Shown in pieces: positions 53,749 to 63,137 of a stretch of DNA of 64,000 nucleotides. The stretch covers positions 3,175,501 to 3,239,500 of the forward strand of contig NZ_LN681225.1 in NCBI RefSeq assembly GCF_000953655.1, written 5' to 3'. Under the pieces are notes generated by a model. The model had not been told where the DNA came from. It was given only the letters and a program-made list of their open reading frames with translations, and did not search any database. Numbering within the stretch: the first letter of the stretch is position 1; each line of letters opens with the position of its first letter. The translations under genes were made by a program, and so were the position numbers. This DNA is from Legionella hackeliae (GTDB lineage Bacteria > Pseudomonadota > Gammaproteobacteria > Legionellales > Legionellaceae).

Positions 53749-54594
53749 TTACGCTTTTTTCTGGGCTTTTGCAGAGTCCTTTTTAGGCAATGTTTTTTTA
53801 CTTTTTTTGTCCTTTCCCATACTCTTTTTCAACAGACTAATGAAATCGACAACATCATCCGGTTTTCGAACCCTCGTTTTGGCGCCTTTACCCATTTCTT
53901 TTTCGGCTTCTTCTGTTTTCTTCTCAAGCCATTTTGCTAAAGCGTCCTGATAATCATCATGATATTTTTCAGGCTCCCACGGGGCAGTCATATCTTTAAT
54001 CAAATCAACGGCCATTTTCATTTCCCGCTCTGAAATTTTATAGGAGGTAAGCGATTCTGTCGGGACTTTTAAATCGTCTTCTTTGCGAATTTCCTGTTGA
54101 AATCGAATAAGATTGAGTACGAGTGCATTCTCATGAGGCATGACTAAAGACAAATACTCTTTAGTACGAATCATTACCTTTGCCACACCCACTTTTTTGG
54201 TTTTTTTTAATGCTTCTCTTAATAAAACATAGGCTTTTTGATTTTTAGAATCAGGGACAATGTAATAAGGTTTATCAAAGTATAAATTGTCTATTTCATC
54301 TAATTCAATAAACTCTTCTATATCAATCGATTTATAAACTTCAGGACTTGCTTCTTCAAAGGCTTTTTCATCAACAATAATGTAACTTCCTTTATCGAAT
54401 TCATAACCTTTTACAATTTGTTCCCAAGGAACTTCTTTATCCGTATTGCTATTAACACGTTTGTAACGAATACGCGACTTATCGCGTGCATCTAATAAAT
54501 GAAAATGTAAATCTTTTTTTTCCTCAACCGGTATAATTTGCACCGGGATAGTAACCAACCCAAATGAGATATCTCCTTTCCATATGGCTTTCAT
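53749..54594 (-). CDS. ku: Ku protein (bacterial non-homologous end joining)
   Basis: A 281-residue bacterial Ku. It opens with the typical MKAIWKGDISFGLVTIPVQ, followed by LHFHLLDARDKSRIRYKRVN and YEFDKGSYIIVDEKAFE, and ends in a very basic Lys/Ala tail that binds DNA. Ku rings hold broken ends for LigD. No ligD gene is in the window. It is a single-gene unit with an extremely AT-rich promoter region (54595-54737). Confidence 0.95.
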   Translation of the reverse strand: MKAIWKGDISFGLVTIPVQIIPVEEKKDLHFHLLDARDKSRIRYKRVNSNTDKEVPWEQIVKGYEFDKGSYIIVDEKAFEEASPEVYKSIDIEEFIELDEIDNLYFDKPYYIVPDSKNQKAYVLLREALKKTKKVGVAKVMIRTKEYLSLVMPHENALVLNLIRFQQEIRKEDDLKVPTESLTSYKISEREMKMAVDLIKDMTAPWEPEKYHDDYQDALAKWLEKKTEEAEKEMGKGAKTRVRKPDDVVDFISLLKKSMGKDKKSKKTLPKKDSAKAQKKA

Positions 54595-54737
54595 AACATC
54601 CTATTCCTAAAATGTTTACATATTTTAAGTATAGATTTTCATAAAATTTAATAGAAAATTTTTACAAATTTTATCTTAAATTTATAAAAAATTATTTAAA
54701 TATTAACTTGTTATTTTTTGTAAAAAATGACAATTTC

Positions 54738-55547
54738 CTAGAGGTTTTTTGGTATTTTATCGCCACCTTCTTTAATCACTTTTGTTGTCAAACCATCGAC
54801 CACCATATAACCATCAACCTCATTTTTAATGGTATTAAACGTGTTTAGTCCTTCTTTTCTTACATGATTTAGAAAATCTGAAGAAACATAACGCCCAGTC
54901 TCTAAATACCGCAGATTCGCTCTTTGTATGGCGATATCAAAAGGTATTTGCAGATAAATAATATAAACCTTATAACCCTTATCTTTTAATTGGTTAATGA
55001 ATTCCATATAGAATTGAGGATCAGACATCGACGCATCGTAAATTACATTATAAACACAAGGCCTTCCAAGAGAGTCTAATACCTGCGTAACAATGTCTTT
55101 GACTTCCGCTTGAGTATTAAAGGCATTCCATCCTTTATATTCGGGAAGTTGGGCACGAATATCATCGGCATCAATAATAATAAAATGTTGCTTAATCCTT
55201 GGAATTTTTTTATTTAAATAACTTGTTTTACCAGCTCCTGGATAACCACCCGTTAGTAAAGCAATCGGTTTATCGACACGGCAAGGTTTATTCTGTAATA
55301 ACTTATCAATAATCTGATGGTGGAGTTGCTGGCGGCTTGTCGAATAGCTTTGGCTTTTATCATTAAAATGCAGTGACTTGGTAGAGGGCGCCTTATCAAT
55401 GCAGGCTTCAAGTAGAGTCATTGCTTGAGGGTCAATTCTTAACCTGCCTTGTTTATCTAATGGTGGACACAACTCTGCACCAGTGGCCAAATTAACCCAT
55501 AAGGCTAGTAACACAATGAATGATGATTTTGCATTTTTCATTCTCAA
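54738..55547 (-). CDS. Zeta-toxin-fold kinase with a Sec signal peptide
   Basis: A ~269-residue protein. Residues ~4-24 form a signal peptide (KSSFIVLLALWVNLATGA, cut before ELCPP). The mature part has a zeta-toxin P-loop GGYPGAGKTSY, then IIIDADDIRAQLPEY, and NVIYDASMSDP with a later Arg-rich helix RANLRYLETGRY. Zeta toxins phosphorylate UDP-N-acetylglucosamine; here export would place it away from cytoplasmic UNAG and ATP, which is puzzling. It starts 9 nt after the isoaspartyl peptidase gene (TTG 55547 with AGGA 7 nt before; ATG 55541 is an alternative), so it is the last gene of the cyanophycin operon. No epsilon antitoxin is visible. Confidence 0.82.
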   Translation of the reverse strand: MRMKNAKSSFIVLLALWVNLATGAELCPPLDKQGRLRIDPQAMTLLEACIDKAPSTKSLHFNDKSQSYSTSRQQLHHQIIDKLLQNKPCRVDKPIALLTGGYPGAGKTSYLNKKIPRIKQHFIIIDADDIRAQLPEYKGWNAFNTQAEVKDIVTQVLDSLGRPCVYNVIYDASMSDPQFYMEFINQLKDKGYKVYIIYLQIPFDIAIQRANLRYLETGRYVSSDFLNHVRKEGLNTFNTIKNEVDGYMVVDGLTTKVIKEGGDKIPKNL

Positions 55548-55556
55548 ATATCAGTC

Positions 55557-56468
55557 CTACTCAATCTTTACTTGTAGCTTTTCTCGGCTGCTTCTCCAGG
55601 CCCGTTTCATAATTTCCGTATTAAACGATGTTGCTATTTCGCCTTTAGCATTTAATGCTATCACCCCCATCTCTCCTTTTAACTGTTTGGTGCGCTCGTG
55701 GATGACATAGTCGCAAGCTTCTTGCAAATTCATCGCTTTAAACTCAATCAAGGAAGCAATAGTATTTGCTACAACTGCCCTTATTAAATACTCCCCTTCA
55801 CCGGTTCCAGATACCGCGCAGCTTACATTATTAGCGTAGCAGCCAGCTCCAATAAGGCAACTATCTCCTACTCGACCGGGTAAGCAGTTACTAAGCCCCC
55901 CTGTCGAAGTAGCAGCAGCAATGTTCCCCTGGCTGTCCAAAGCAACAGCACCGACTGTTCCCATCATTTTTTTATTCAAAATCTGCTCAAAGGATTCATT
56001 CTTATTGCGCTTTTTAAACTCTTCGAGCTGATGCTTAGTGATAAAGTAAGACTCAGGCTCAAGATGGAGATTTTTTATTTTTGCTAACTCCAGGGCACCG
56101 TAGCCAGAAAGATAAACGTGGTGTGTCATATCCATGATTAATCGGGCTAACATTACAGGATTACGCACTTCGCGAACCATCGATACAGCACCCGCCTTTA
56201 AATTTTCTCCATCCATGATGGATGCGTCCATTTCGACTTCACCAGCACAATTAAGAGCAGAACCCTTTCCAGCATTGAACAATGGATTATCTTCAAGGTA
56301 CCTCACAGCCATTTCAACCGCATCAAGAGCACTCCCGCCGTCCTCGAGAAAAGCAAAACCCGCCTGCACAGCTTCTGCTAATCCTTCTTCGGTTTGTAAG
56401 CGGTTAATTTTAAGAAAAGAACTGTATTCTCCAGCTCCTCCATGAACTGCAATAGCGACAATACTCAT
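55557..56468 (-). CDS. iaaA: Isoaspartyl peptidase / plant-type L-asparaginase
   Basis: A 303-residue Ntn-hydrolase precursor. Autocleavage should occur before T171 in MGTVGAVALD, followed by AAATSTGGLSN, GRVGDSCLIGAG and SGTGEGEYLIR, the family substrate site. In this operon its natural task is to split beta-aspartyl-arginine dipeptides released by cyanophycinase into Asp and Arg. It lies 14 nt after cphB and 9 nt before the zeta-like gene. Confidence 0.93.
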   Translation of the reverse strand: MSIVAIAVHGGAGEYSSFLKINRLQTEEGLAEAVQAGFAFLEDGGSALDAVEMAVRYLEDNPLFNAGKGSALNCAGEVEMDASIMDGENLKAGAVSMVREVRNPVMLARLIMDMTHHVYLSGYGALELAKIKNLHLEPESYFITKHQLEEFKKRNKNESFEQILNKKMMGTVGAVALDSQGNIAAATSTGGLSNCLPGRVGDSCLIGAGCYANNVSCAVSGTGEGEYLIRAVVANTIASLIEFKAMNLQEACDYVIHERTKQLKGEMGVIALNAKGEIATSFNTEIMKRAWRSSREKLQVKIE

Positions 56469-56482
56469 AGTCGTCCTTGTAA

Positions 56483-57382
56483 TTATTTATTCTTCTCACG
56501 ACGAGGGATTGCCGGATTAGCCAGCTTACGCGTAGCAATTGAAAATTGACAGCCTTTCACTAACAAATGGACTTTCAAATTTTCAACAAAAACTGCCTCA
56601 CCCTCAGCCACATTGGTAATATTGGTTTGCACAATATTTCTACCATCAATAATAACAACCATTCCTGAACCGCGACATTCTGCATCAGAGCCGTTTTTAA
56701 TGATCAAGGCAGTATCTTCACCCAATCCAATGCCAAGTTGCTCAGGATTCATAATAACCGCGTGAGCGAGCCTTCCAAATCGACCTCGCTTAATAAAATG
56801 AGTGTCAATAATGCAGGATTGTAAAATTCCCAAACCTGAGGAAGTCATTAGATTTCGGTAAATTAATGCTTCTGTTAAACCGCCACTGGTAATCATGATA
56901 GATGACATCACCATGGCGCCTGCACTAGTTCCTGCCACGATAAAATTAGTATCATTTTGATACCTGTTTTTTACGATATCAATAAAGGGAGTCCCCCCTA
57001 AAATGGTGGATAACCTAAATTGATCACCCCCGGTAAAAAAAATCGTGCCCGCATCCTCTGCTCTTCTTAATATTTCTTTATTACGGGCCTGCTTTCTTTC
57101 TTTTATATGTAAGAAGCCAATATTCTTGTAACCAATTTCATGAAAGACTTTTTTATAGACACGCTTCACCTCGTTTGGTACTTCGGAACCTGTAGTTATC
57201 ATTTCTATTTTTTTATTTTCCGAATCAGGCAATAACTCACTTAATATCTCATAGCGGGTAAATTCTTTTTTTTGCTCAATGATATCTGGTGGCTCATCCA
57301 CTTTATCTTCAGCCCCACCAATAATCAGTAATTTAGCTTTTGGTAACATAGGGATTCCATTATGTGTCTTTAAAAAAGACAT
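56483..57382 (-). CDS. cphB: Cyanophycinase
   Basis: A 299-residue serine exopeptidase of the S51 family. The catalytic Ser is S153 in VAGTSAGAM; LLIIGGAEDK, TGGDQFRL and IDTHFIKRGRFGRL are family blocks. It breaks cyanophycin into beta-Asp-Arg dipeptides. It starts 46 nt after cphA with a GGGAGG ribosome site. No signal peptide is evident, so it acts in the cytoplasm on the stored polymer. Confidence 0.94.
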   Translation of the reverse strand: MSFLKTHNGIPMLPKAKLLIIGGAEDKVDEPPDIIEQKKEFTRYEILSELLPDSENKKIEMITTGSEVPNEVKRVYKKVFHEIGYKNIGFLHIKERKQARNKEILRRAEDAGTIFFTGGDQFRLSTILGGTPFIDIVKNRYQNDTNFIVAGTSAGAMVMSSIMITSGGLTEALIYRNLMTSSGLGILQSCIIDTHFIKRGRFGRLAHAVIMNPEQLGIGLGEDTALIIKNGSDAECRGSGMVVIIDGRNIVQTNITNVAEGEAVFVENLKVHLLVKGCQFSIATRKLANPAIPRREKNK

Positions 57383-57428
57383 ACCCTCCCTGATGCATTG
57401 TATATGCCAGTCTTGATAATTACTCCCT

Positions 57429-60062
57429 TTACACCACTACTTCCTCTCGACGCAGTTTAAAATTTAATTCTACTTTTTTCATAAAGTTAACCACGCGAAA
57501 TACATTTTCAACTGAAAAATAGATAAAGGAATTTGGAGTCGCTTCCCGCATTGCATAACAAATCGCTTCCAATTCATCAGAAACAATAGTGACGAGAGGG
57601 TTTAACTTAGATTCATTAATACCTTTTTTTAATAATTCCGTCATTTCCTCCTTAGTTCGTCCGCGACCATCTTGATCATGACGAATAATAATTTCATCGA
57701 ACATATAAGCGGAGTGATAACCAAGTTTTGTGATATCTTCATTACGTCGGTCACCAGGTGCCGTAATAATACCTATCTTCTTCTCGCACTGGATAGTACT
57801 TAGGTATTTTTGAAGCTCAACAAAAGCACCTTCGTTATGGGCATAATCAACCATGACTTGATAGTCAGCAAAATCAAATAAATTCATGCGTCCCGGAATA
57901 TTTTCTACAGTCGGGTAAAAAGTGAATAGCGCGTTTTGCATCAGCTCTAAAGAGAATTTACTGACGAAACCTGCCAATACTGCAGGAAGTATATTTTGAA
58001 TCATACATGTTGCTGTACCTTCTAATGTCAGTGGTAACTCAGATACCCTCGCCAAGGCATGCTTTTTAGTGCCGTCATTAATGACGATGACATCATTTTC
58101 AAGATAGGCAGCTAACCCTCCTGCAGTACAATGTTCTTGAATCAAAGGGTTTTCATAACGACTAAAAAGAGCAATATGGCAATTAAGTTCATCTTTAAGT
58201 CCATACACCAGCCTGTCATCAGCATTTAAAATAGCATATCCACCTTTTTTGGTGCTATGAGCTACCACACTTTTAACCCTGGTGAGCTCTTCGAGCGTCT
58301 GAATGTCATTTAACCCTAAATGATCACTCGTAATATTGGTGATAATGCTAATTGTGCTCTCATTAAATCCCAATCCTGCGCGCAAAATACCTCCACGAGC
58401 ACACTCGAGTACTGCAAAATTGACTTTTGGATCTTGCAACACAACCCGAGCACTTGCAGGGCCACTGCAATCTCCTTCATAAATAAGCTTATTGTCGATA
58501 TAAACACCTTCAGTGGTCGTATAACCCGTATAGTAACGGGCTTGCTTCGCTAAATGGGCAATTAGGCGGACTACAGTTGTTTTTCCATTGGTTCCGGTAA
58601 CTGCTACTAATGGAATTCCCGCTTGAGAGTCTGCTGGAAACAACATATTTAGAATAGGTTCAGCCACATTTCGTGGCTTACCATACGTGGGTGCCAAGTG
58701 CATTCTTAAACCAGGACCGGCATTCACTTCAATGATAGCGCCATTTTCCTCAGTCAACTCACTATGAATATCTTTGGCAATCACATCCACCCCACAAATA
58801 TCCAGATCCATTAATCGAGCAACACGTTCCATCAAGTAATTTGTCGATGGATGCACTTCCTCCGTCACATCCGTTGCAGTTCCACCAGAGCTTATATTTG
58901 CTGCTTCTTTTAAATATAAAATTTGCTTATCAGCTAAAACAGAATCCAACGACAATTGTTTTTCTTTTAAAATAGCCAATGTTGATTCATCAATTTTTAT
59001 TGCCGTTAAAAAATTTTCATGCCCCATACCACGTCGTGGATCACGATTTACTTCGTCAATCAATTGCTCAATAGTATGCTCACCATCGCCTATAACCATT
59101 GCTGGTGTACGTTTAGCTACCGCAACTACTTTATAGTTCACCACTAGAAAACGATAGTCCTCACCTTGAATATAACGTTCAACAATCACCTCATTGGCAG
59201 TCTCTTTAGCCAAATTAAATGCTAAAATTGCCTTTTCATGATTATTGATATCAACCGTCACACCCCTGCCATGATTTCCGTTTAAAGGTTTAATCGCTAC
59301 TGGAAATTTAATGTGCTCAAGAGCTGCATTTAACTCATCTTCCTGACGTATCGTGCAACCAAAAGGTATTGGGATAAAATTCGATGCCAGAACCTGTTTG
59401 GTTAACTCTTTATTGGCTGCTATATCGACCCCAATGGAGCTCGTTTGCGAGCTGATGGTCGCCCAAATTTTCTTTTGATTTTGGCCATATCCTAAAATTA
59501 CTAGCGAATTGTTGTCATATTGGAAATAGGGAATATTTCTTCGTTCCGCCTCGGTGAGGATTGCTTGGGTACTTGGTCCTAATTGGGCCTGAATTACAAT
59601 TTGATTTAGGGCTTGGAGATTTTTTTCTAAAAGTAGATACTCTTTTTCTTCGGCTAAAGTTCTGGCTATATTTACCGCAGCTTCAGCAGCATAAAGCCCC
59701 GCGGCTTCGATTTCATAAGAAAATATGACGTTATATACACCTTCTTCATGAGCACTGTAGGTTCTGCCAAATCCACATTGCATTCCCGCCAACCACTGTA
59801 ACTCCAATGCAATATGCTCGACCACATGTCCTAACCAGGTACCCTCAGTAACACGCTCAAAAAATCCTCCCTCAACGCCAGGAGAGCAACGATGGTTGTA
59901 TAAGCTCGGAATTAGCGTTTTAAGTCGTTCACGAAAACCAGGTAGTAAATTAGTAGGCAGATACTCATATTTCTCCAGAGCCAACTTCATAACTATTAGT
60001 TTTTTTCTGTTATTTGACCAGTAGTTCGGCCCCTTTAAAATGTCCAATTTGAGTATCTTCAT
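57429..60062 (-). CDS. cphA: Cyanophycin synthetase
   Basis: A 877-residue two-enzyme protein. Residues ~1-155 are the CphA-specific N-terminal domain, ~200-460 an ATP-grasp domain (PVAIKPLNGNHGRGV; EVNAGPGLRMH) that adds Asp, and ~475-877 a Mur-ligase-like domain (P-loop VTGTNGKTT, ITNITSDHLG, MVDYAHN) that adds Arg to the beta-carboxyl. The product is the nitrogen reserve multi-L-arginyl-poly-Asp. I start at ATG 60062 because AAAGGA lies 8 nt before. It is first in the operon cphA-cphB-iaaA-zeta. Confidence 0.96.
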   Translation of the reverse strand: MKILKLDILKGPNYWSNNRKKLIVMKLALEKYEYLPTNLLPGFRERLKTLIPSLYNHRCSPGVEGGFFERVTEGTWLGHVVEHIALELQWLAGMQCGFGRTYSAHEEGVYNVIFSYEIEAAGLYAAEAAVNIARTLAEEKEYLLLEKNLQALNQIVIQAQLGPSTQAILTEAERRNIPYFQYDNNSLVILGYGQNQKKIWATISSQTSSIGVDIAANKELTKQVLASNFIPIPFGCTIRQEDELNAALEHIKFPVAIKPLNGNHGRGVTVDINNHEKAILAFNLAKETANEVIVERYIQGEDYRFLVVNYKVVAVAKRTPAMVIGDGEHTIEQLIDEVNRDPRRGMGHENFLTAIKIDESTLAILKEKQLSLDSVLADKQILYLKEAANISSGGTATDVTEEVHPSTNYLMERVARLMDLDICGVDVIAKDIHSELTEENGAIIEVNAGPGLRMHLAPTYGKPRNVAEPILNMLFPADSQAGIPLVAVTGTNGKTTVVRLIAHLAKQARYYTGYTTTEGVYIDNKLIYEGDCSGPASARVVLQDPKVNFAVLECARGGILRAGLGFNESTISIITNITSDHLGLNDIQTLEELTRVKSVVAHSTKKGGYAILNADDRLVYGLKDELNCHIALFSRYENPLIQEHCTAGGLAAYLENDVIVINDGTKKHALARVSELPLTLEGTATCMIQNILPAVLAGFVSKFSLELMQNALFTFYPTVENIPGRMNLFDFADYQVMVDYAHNEGAFVELQKYLSTIQCEKKIGIITAPGDRRNEDITKLGYHSAYMFDEIIIRHDQDGRGRTKEEMTELLKKGINESKLNPLVTIVSDELEAICYAMREATPNSFIYFSVENVFRVVNFMKKVELNFKLRREEVVV

Positions 60063-60218
60063 TTGTAGTCCTTTACATAGTAAGTACTTCATCGACAAAT
60101 CTAATTTTTAGTGCATTAGCTATAAATCATCAAGTTTTTCTTCGTTTTAAATGCATTGTTGTTAATCAAATAGGCAAAATTGGTTTTTGCCAAGCATGAT
60201 TCTGAATTATCAACACCC

Positions 60219-61077
60219 TTAGCTATTTACAATGGTTCCACCATTTGGATGTAATACCTGTCCTGTCATGTAAGAGGAATCTCTAGACGTTAAAAAACAC
60301 ATAAGCCGGAGCAATTTCTGCAGGTTGCCCAGCACGTTTCATTGGGGCTTGTGAACCGAATTCTTCCACTTCTTCAGCAGTAAAGCTTGCAGGAATTAAG
60401 GGGGTCCATACTGGTCCAGGAGCCACTGCATTAACTCGAATCCCTTTATCAATTAAATTCTGAGATAAGGAACGTGTCAACGCGGTGATTGCGCCTTTAG
60501 TAGCAGAATAATCTATAAGATGCCCGCTTCCTTTATACGCTGTTACTGAAGTTGTATTGATAATTACACTGTCTTTTTTTAGAGACGGTAATAAAGCTTT
60601 GATCATGTAAAAATAGGAAAAAAAATTTGTTTTAAAGGTTTCTTCCAGTTGCTGGCAGCTAATATCTTCGATGGAATCTTTAGGATGCTGCTCCGCAATA
60701 TTATTAACCAAAATATCTATTTTTGGGCACAGTTTTAATGCTTTTTTTACTAATTCTTCGCAAGCTGTATAACTTTGTAAATTTCCTGAGATTAACCAGC
60801 AATTTCTTCCTGTCTCTTCAATAAATTGTTTTGTTTCTTCAGCATCCACATCTTCATTAAGATAATGCACGATAACATCAGCACCTTCTAACGCAAAAGC
60901 ACAGGCTACAGCACGCCCAATACCACTATCTCCTCCGGTGATTAACGCGGTTTTACCTGCCAATTTATTACTCCCTTGATAATAAGGGGCTACATATTGT
61001 GGTCTCGGATGCATGGCTGCTTCGATGCCAGGTTGCTTTTTTTGATGCTGCGGCGGTTGTTGCTTTTCGCTAGTCAT
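60219..61077 (-). pseudogene. YghA-like short-chain dehydrogenase with a C-terminal frameshift
   Basis: An SDR of the stress-associated YghA type: a Gln/His/Pro-rich N-terminus, the cofactor loop TGGDSGIGRA, NNIAEQHP, and the Ser...Tyr-x3-Lys site in NTTSVTAYKGSGHLIDYSATKG. The frame stops at 60283 as ...AYVFFNV. Dropping one base from the six-T run (AAAAAA at 60292-60297 on the plus strand) restores FLTSRDSSYMTGQVLHPNGG to a stop at 60219, the expected SDR C-terminus of a 285-residue protein. So the gene is disrupted, slippage-prone, or misread in assembly. ATG 61077 follows AAGGGG. Catalytic residues are upstream of the break. Confidence 0.85.
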
Positions 61078-61148
61078 AGAAATCCCCTTATTGGTAAAGA
61101 GCAAAATCGCTCTTTACCAACGCAAATTACGACAAAAATTCATTGGCA

Positions 61149-61505
61149 TTAATGTCTTGCACGATTAGGCAGAGCACCATAATATTTATGAATGGATGCT
61201 CCCCATGTAGGATTTGACATATCTGGCCAATGCTCTTTGTCGAAGCCCGGAGAGTTTTTTAGGGTTTCTTTATCCACTGCAATAATGAAACAATCTTGCG
61301 CATCGTCATAGGAAAATATGCTCCATGGCATAGCAAATAATTTATCTCCCATCCCTAAGAAGCCACCAAAAGACAATACGACGTAAGAGACAAGCCCCTC
61401 ACGCTTATCAAGCATCAAGGCTTCAATTTTTCCTAAGTCCTCACCTTGCAAATTTTTGACTTTCACATTAATAACGTCTTCTGCGTTCACGATTTGATGT
61501 GTCAT
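61149..61505 (-). CDS. PRC-barrel domain protein
   Basis: A 118-residue protein. Residues ~5-80 form a PRC-barrel (VKNLQGEDLGKIEALMLD, then VSYVVLSFGGFLGMGDKLFAMPW), and the C-terminal tail holds HWPDMSNPTWG. PRC-barrel proteins are small stress-associated or RNA-maturation adaptors. It sits between the SDR and BON genes with 35-72 nt gaps in one direction, likely one stress operon. Start ATG 61505 has AAGGAGG 7 nt upstream. Confidence 0.85.
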   Translation of the reverse strand: MTHQIVNAEDVINVKVKNLQGEDLGKIEALMLDKREGLVSYVVLSFGGFLGMGDKLFAMPWSIFSYDDAQDCFIIAVDKETLKNSPGFDKEHWPDMSNPTWGASIHKYYGALPNRARH

Positions 61506-61540
61506 TTTATTTCCTCCTTGTAGTCCATCTTCCATAAGTT

Positions 61541-62218
61541 TTACTTATTGCCAGCGTTAGTATCTGTCGCAGCATTAGTCTCTGTTGCAGGATCAGCAGC
61601 AGTAATTTCGATTTTATCGTTAACTTGATGAACACCTTCGACTGACTTAACTACCTTTAAAATAGCTTGCTTTTCTTGTGCAGAAGCAACTTTTCCAGAC
61701 AAGAAAACTTGTCCATTTTTGGTTTCCACTCCTACAGACCAGGAAGGCAGGTCTTTGCCCATAACATCTGCCTGGATTAAAGTAGCTTTAATCTTAGCTG
61801 TTAACAGAGTGTCATCTAACGGTTCTTCACTCCCTTTTACAGTCAATTTGTCAACATTAACATCACCTATACCTTGAGTTGACTCTGCTAAAGTAACGAC
61901 TTTTTCATAATCAGTATCGGAATCTAATTGGCCTGAAAGATAAACTATGCCATTGGTCAAAGTGACGTTAACTTTATCTTTATAAGCTCCTAATGCTGAT
62001 TGGACAGAAGAAAGTAGTGCTTCATCACTTAATTGCACTTTGTCATTTTGCATACTGTTAGATTGCAAATTATTTGCCGGAGCAGTTTGAGTTTGCGCAG
62101 GCTTTACTGCCGATTCGCTTGTGGTAGCTTCATTGTTACTTGTGTTAGCAAAAGCTCCTAAAGCTAAACCACTGGACAACAACACCGTTGCAAATTTTAA
62201 TTGGATTAATTTATCCAT
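61541..62218 (-). CDS. Periplasmic double-BON protein (OsmY-like)
   Basis: A 225-residue exported protein: signal peptide (LIQLKFATVLLSSGLALGAFA), a low-complexity Thr/Ala/Asn/Gln linker, then two BON domains (~65-125: VNVTLTNGIVYLSGQLDSD; ~140-205: VGVETKNGQVFLSGKV). BON domains bind membranes or outer-membrane components; OsmY is induced by osmotic shock and stationary phase. Start ATG 62218 follows AGGGA. It is the first gene of the BON-PRC-SDR set. Confidence 0.88.
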   Translation of the reverse strand: MDKLIQLKFATVLLSSGLALGAFANTSNNEATTSESAVKPAQTQTAPANNLQSNSMQNDKVQLSDEALLSSVQSALGAYKDKVNVTLTNGIVYLSGQLDSDTDYEKVVTLAESTQGIGDVNVDKLTVKGSEEPLDDTLLTAKIKATLIQADVMGKDLPSWSVGVETKNGQVFLSGKVASAQEKQAILKVVKSVEGVHQVNDKIEITAADPATETNAATDTNAGNK

Positions 62219-62378
62219 AATACATTCCCTCATTCCATGAATCACTTCACTATTTCCAATCAGACTTTAATTAGAATTACGGCTAGCGTAAATTATTGCT
62301 TTGAGTGCATACCCATTCGGGTTGAAGCAGTAGGATTAAATTTAGAGAAGAGCTGTAGGCAAAATAAGTCTTGATTGA

Positions 62379-62465
62379 GTAGGTCATAGGTCAATATGCT
62401 GTAAATACACTCACTAACAATATTTACCCAGCTCATACAATTAATCCTTTAACTATATGACCTAC
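62379..62465. other. Nested inverted repeats in the 62219-62751 gap
   Basis: Outer arms GTAGGTCATA (62379-62388) and TATGACCTAC (62456-62465) are perfect over 10 bp; inner arms GTAAATA (62401-62407) and TATTTAC (62421-62427) are perfect over 7 bp. Such nesting could be a structured RNA or an operator array between two divergent genes. Nothing else gene-like is seen in this 533-bp gap. Confidence 0.4.
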
Positions 62466-62751
62466 CTTTAAGCATAGACGACAGCCACCCATCCTGCAAA
62501 ATTGAGCTTTTTTCCGATGCCGTTTGTCTTAGTATTATTCACATTCATTATTTTTTCTTGAAAGATTATCCTGCTTTATACCTAACTATCCGTGTTCTCC
62601 TTTGACAATGCAGGTTGATGTGGTAAGTTTAAAGTGAGCGCTTAATTTTTAAGCAATAAATTTAATTTATGGAAAGTTAATCATTTAAGGGAGAGAGCAC
62701 GACTTTCCGATTATCATACTTAACCGTATCGCAGGATACTTGGAGTTAGAT

Positions 62752-63072
62752 ATGGAAGTCTCAAAAGAAACTGTACAAGCAAGTTTTGAACTAAGTCGAA
62801 TCGCTGAGGAGTTAGTAGGAATTAAAAGTGCACTTTTACAATTAATAGGGATGCTCAATCAAAACATGAATATCAATAACCAGGAAATCCCGTTAGAAGA
62901 ACCCCCGCTACCAGAACCGAATGAGCCGGTCCCTTCAATACTTCCCGAAACAGAACCTGTTGAACAACCTGAGACTGAACCAGAACCACTACCGGATGTT
63001 GAGCCTATAAAAAAACCAGAGCCTCTTCCCCGTGATTCCACATCACGTTCAGCATTTATCAGACCTATTTAA
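62752..63072 (+). CDS. Small protein with a Pro/Glu-rich tail
   Basis: A 106-residue protein. Residues 1-45 are an amphipathic helix (VSKETVQASFELSRIAEELVGIK is its first part). Residues ~50-95 are an acidic Pro/Glu tail of repeated (E)PxP units (EEPPLPEPNEP, ETEPEPLPD), then a short basic end. PE-rich tails act as rigid extended spacers. No signal peptide and no family recognised. ATG 62752 has GGAG 6 nt upstream. Confidence 0.65.
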   Translation: MEVSKETVQASFELSRIAEELVGIKSALLQLIGMLNQNMNINNQEIPLEEPPLPEPNEPVPSILPETEPVEQPETEPEPLPDVEPIKKPEPLPRDSTSRSAFIRPI

Positions 63073-63083
63073 CGTTCATAACC

Positions 63084-63108
63084 TCTGCTGCGAGACTCTC
63101 GCAGCAGA
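63084..63108. terminator. Bidirectional hairpin between convergent genes
   Basis: TCTGCTGCGAG and CTCGCAGCAGA form a perfect GC-rich 11-bp stem with a 3-nt loop, 12 nt after the Pro/Glu gene stop and 30 nt before the PAP2 stop. Confidence 0.7.
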
Positions 63109-63137
63109 TTGCATGTTTACCAGGTTGATACTGATGA

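Noticed and set aside
53749-55547. Ku or a neighbour acting as antitoxin for the zeta-like kinase
   Set aside because: Neither adjacent gene resembles an epsilon-type antitoxin; Ku is a separate unit with its own promoter gap.
62859-63041. Minus-strand Gly/Ser-rich ORF
   Set aside because: It is the antisense shadow of the Pro/Glu-rich tail of the plus-strand gene.
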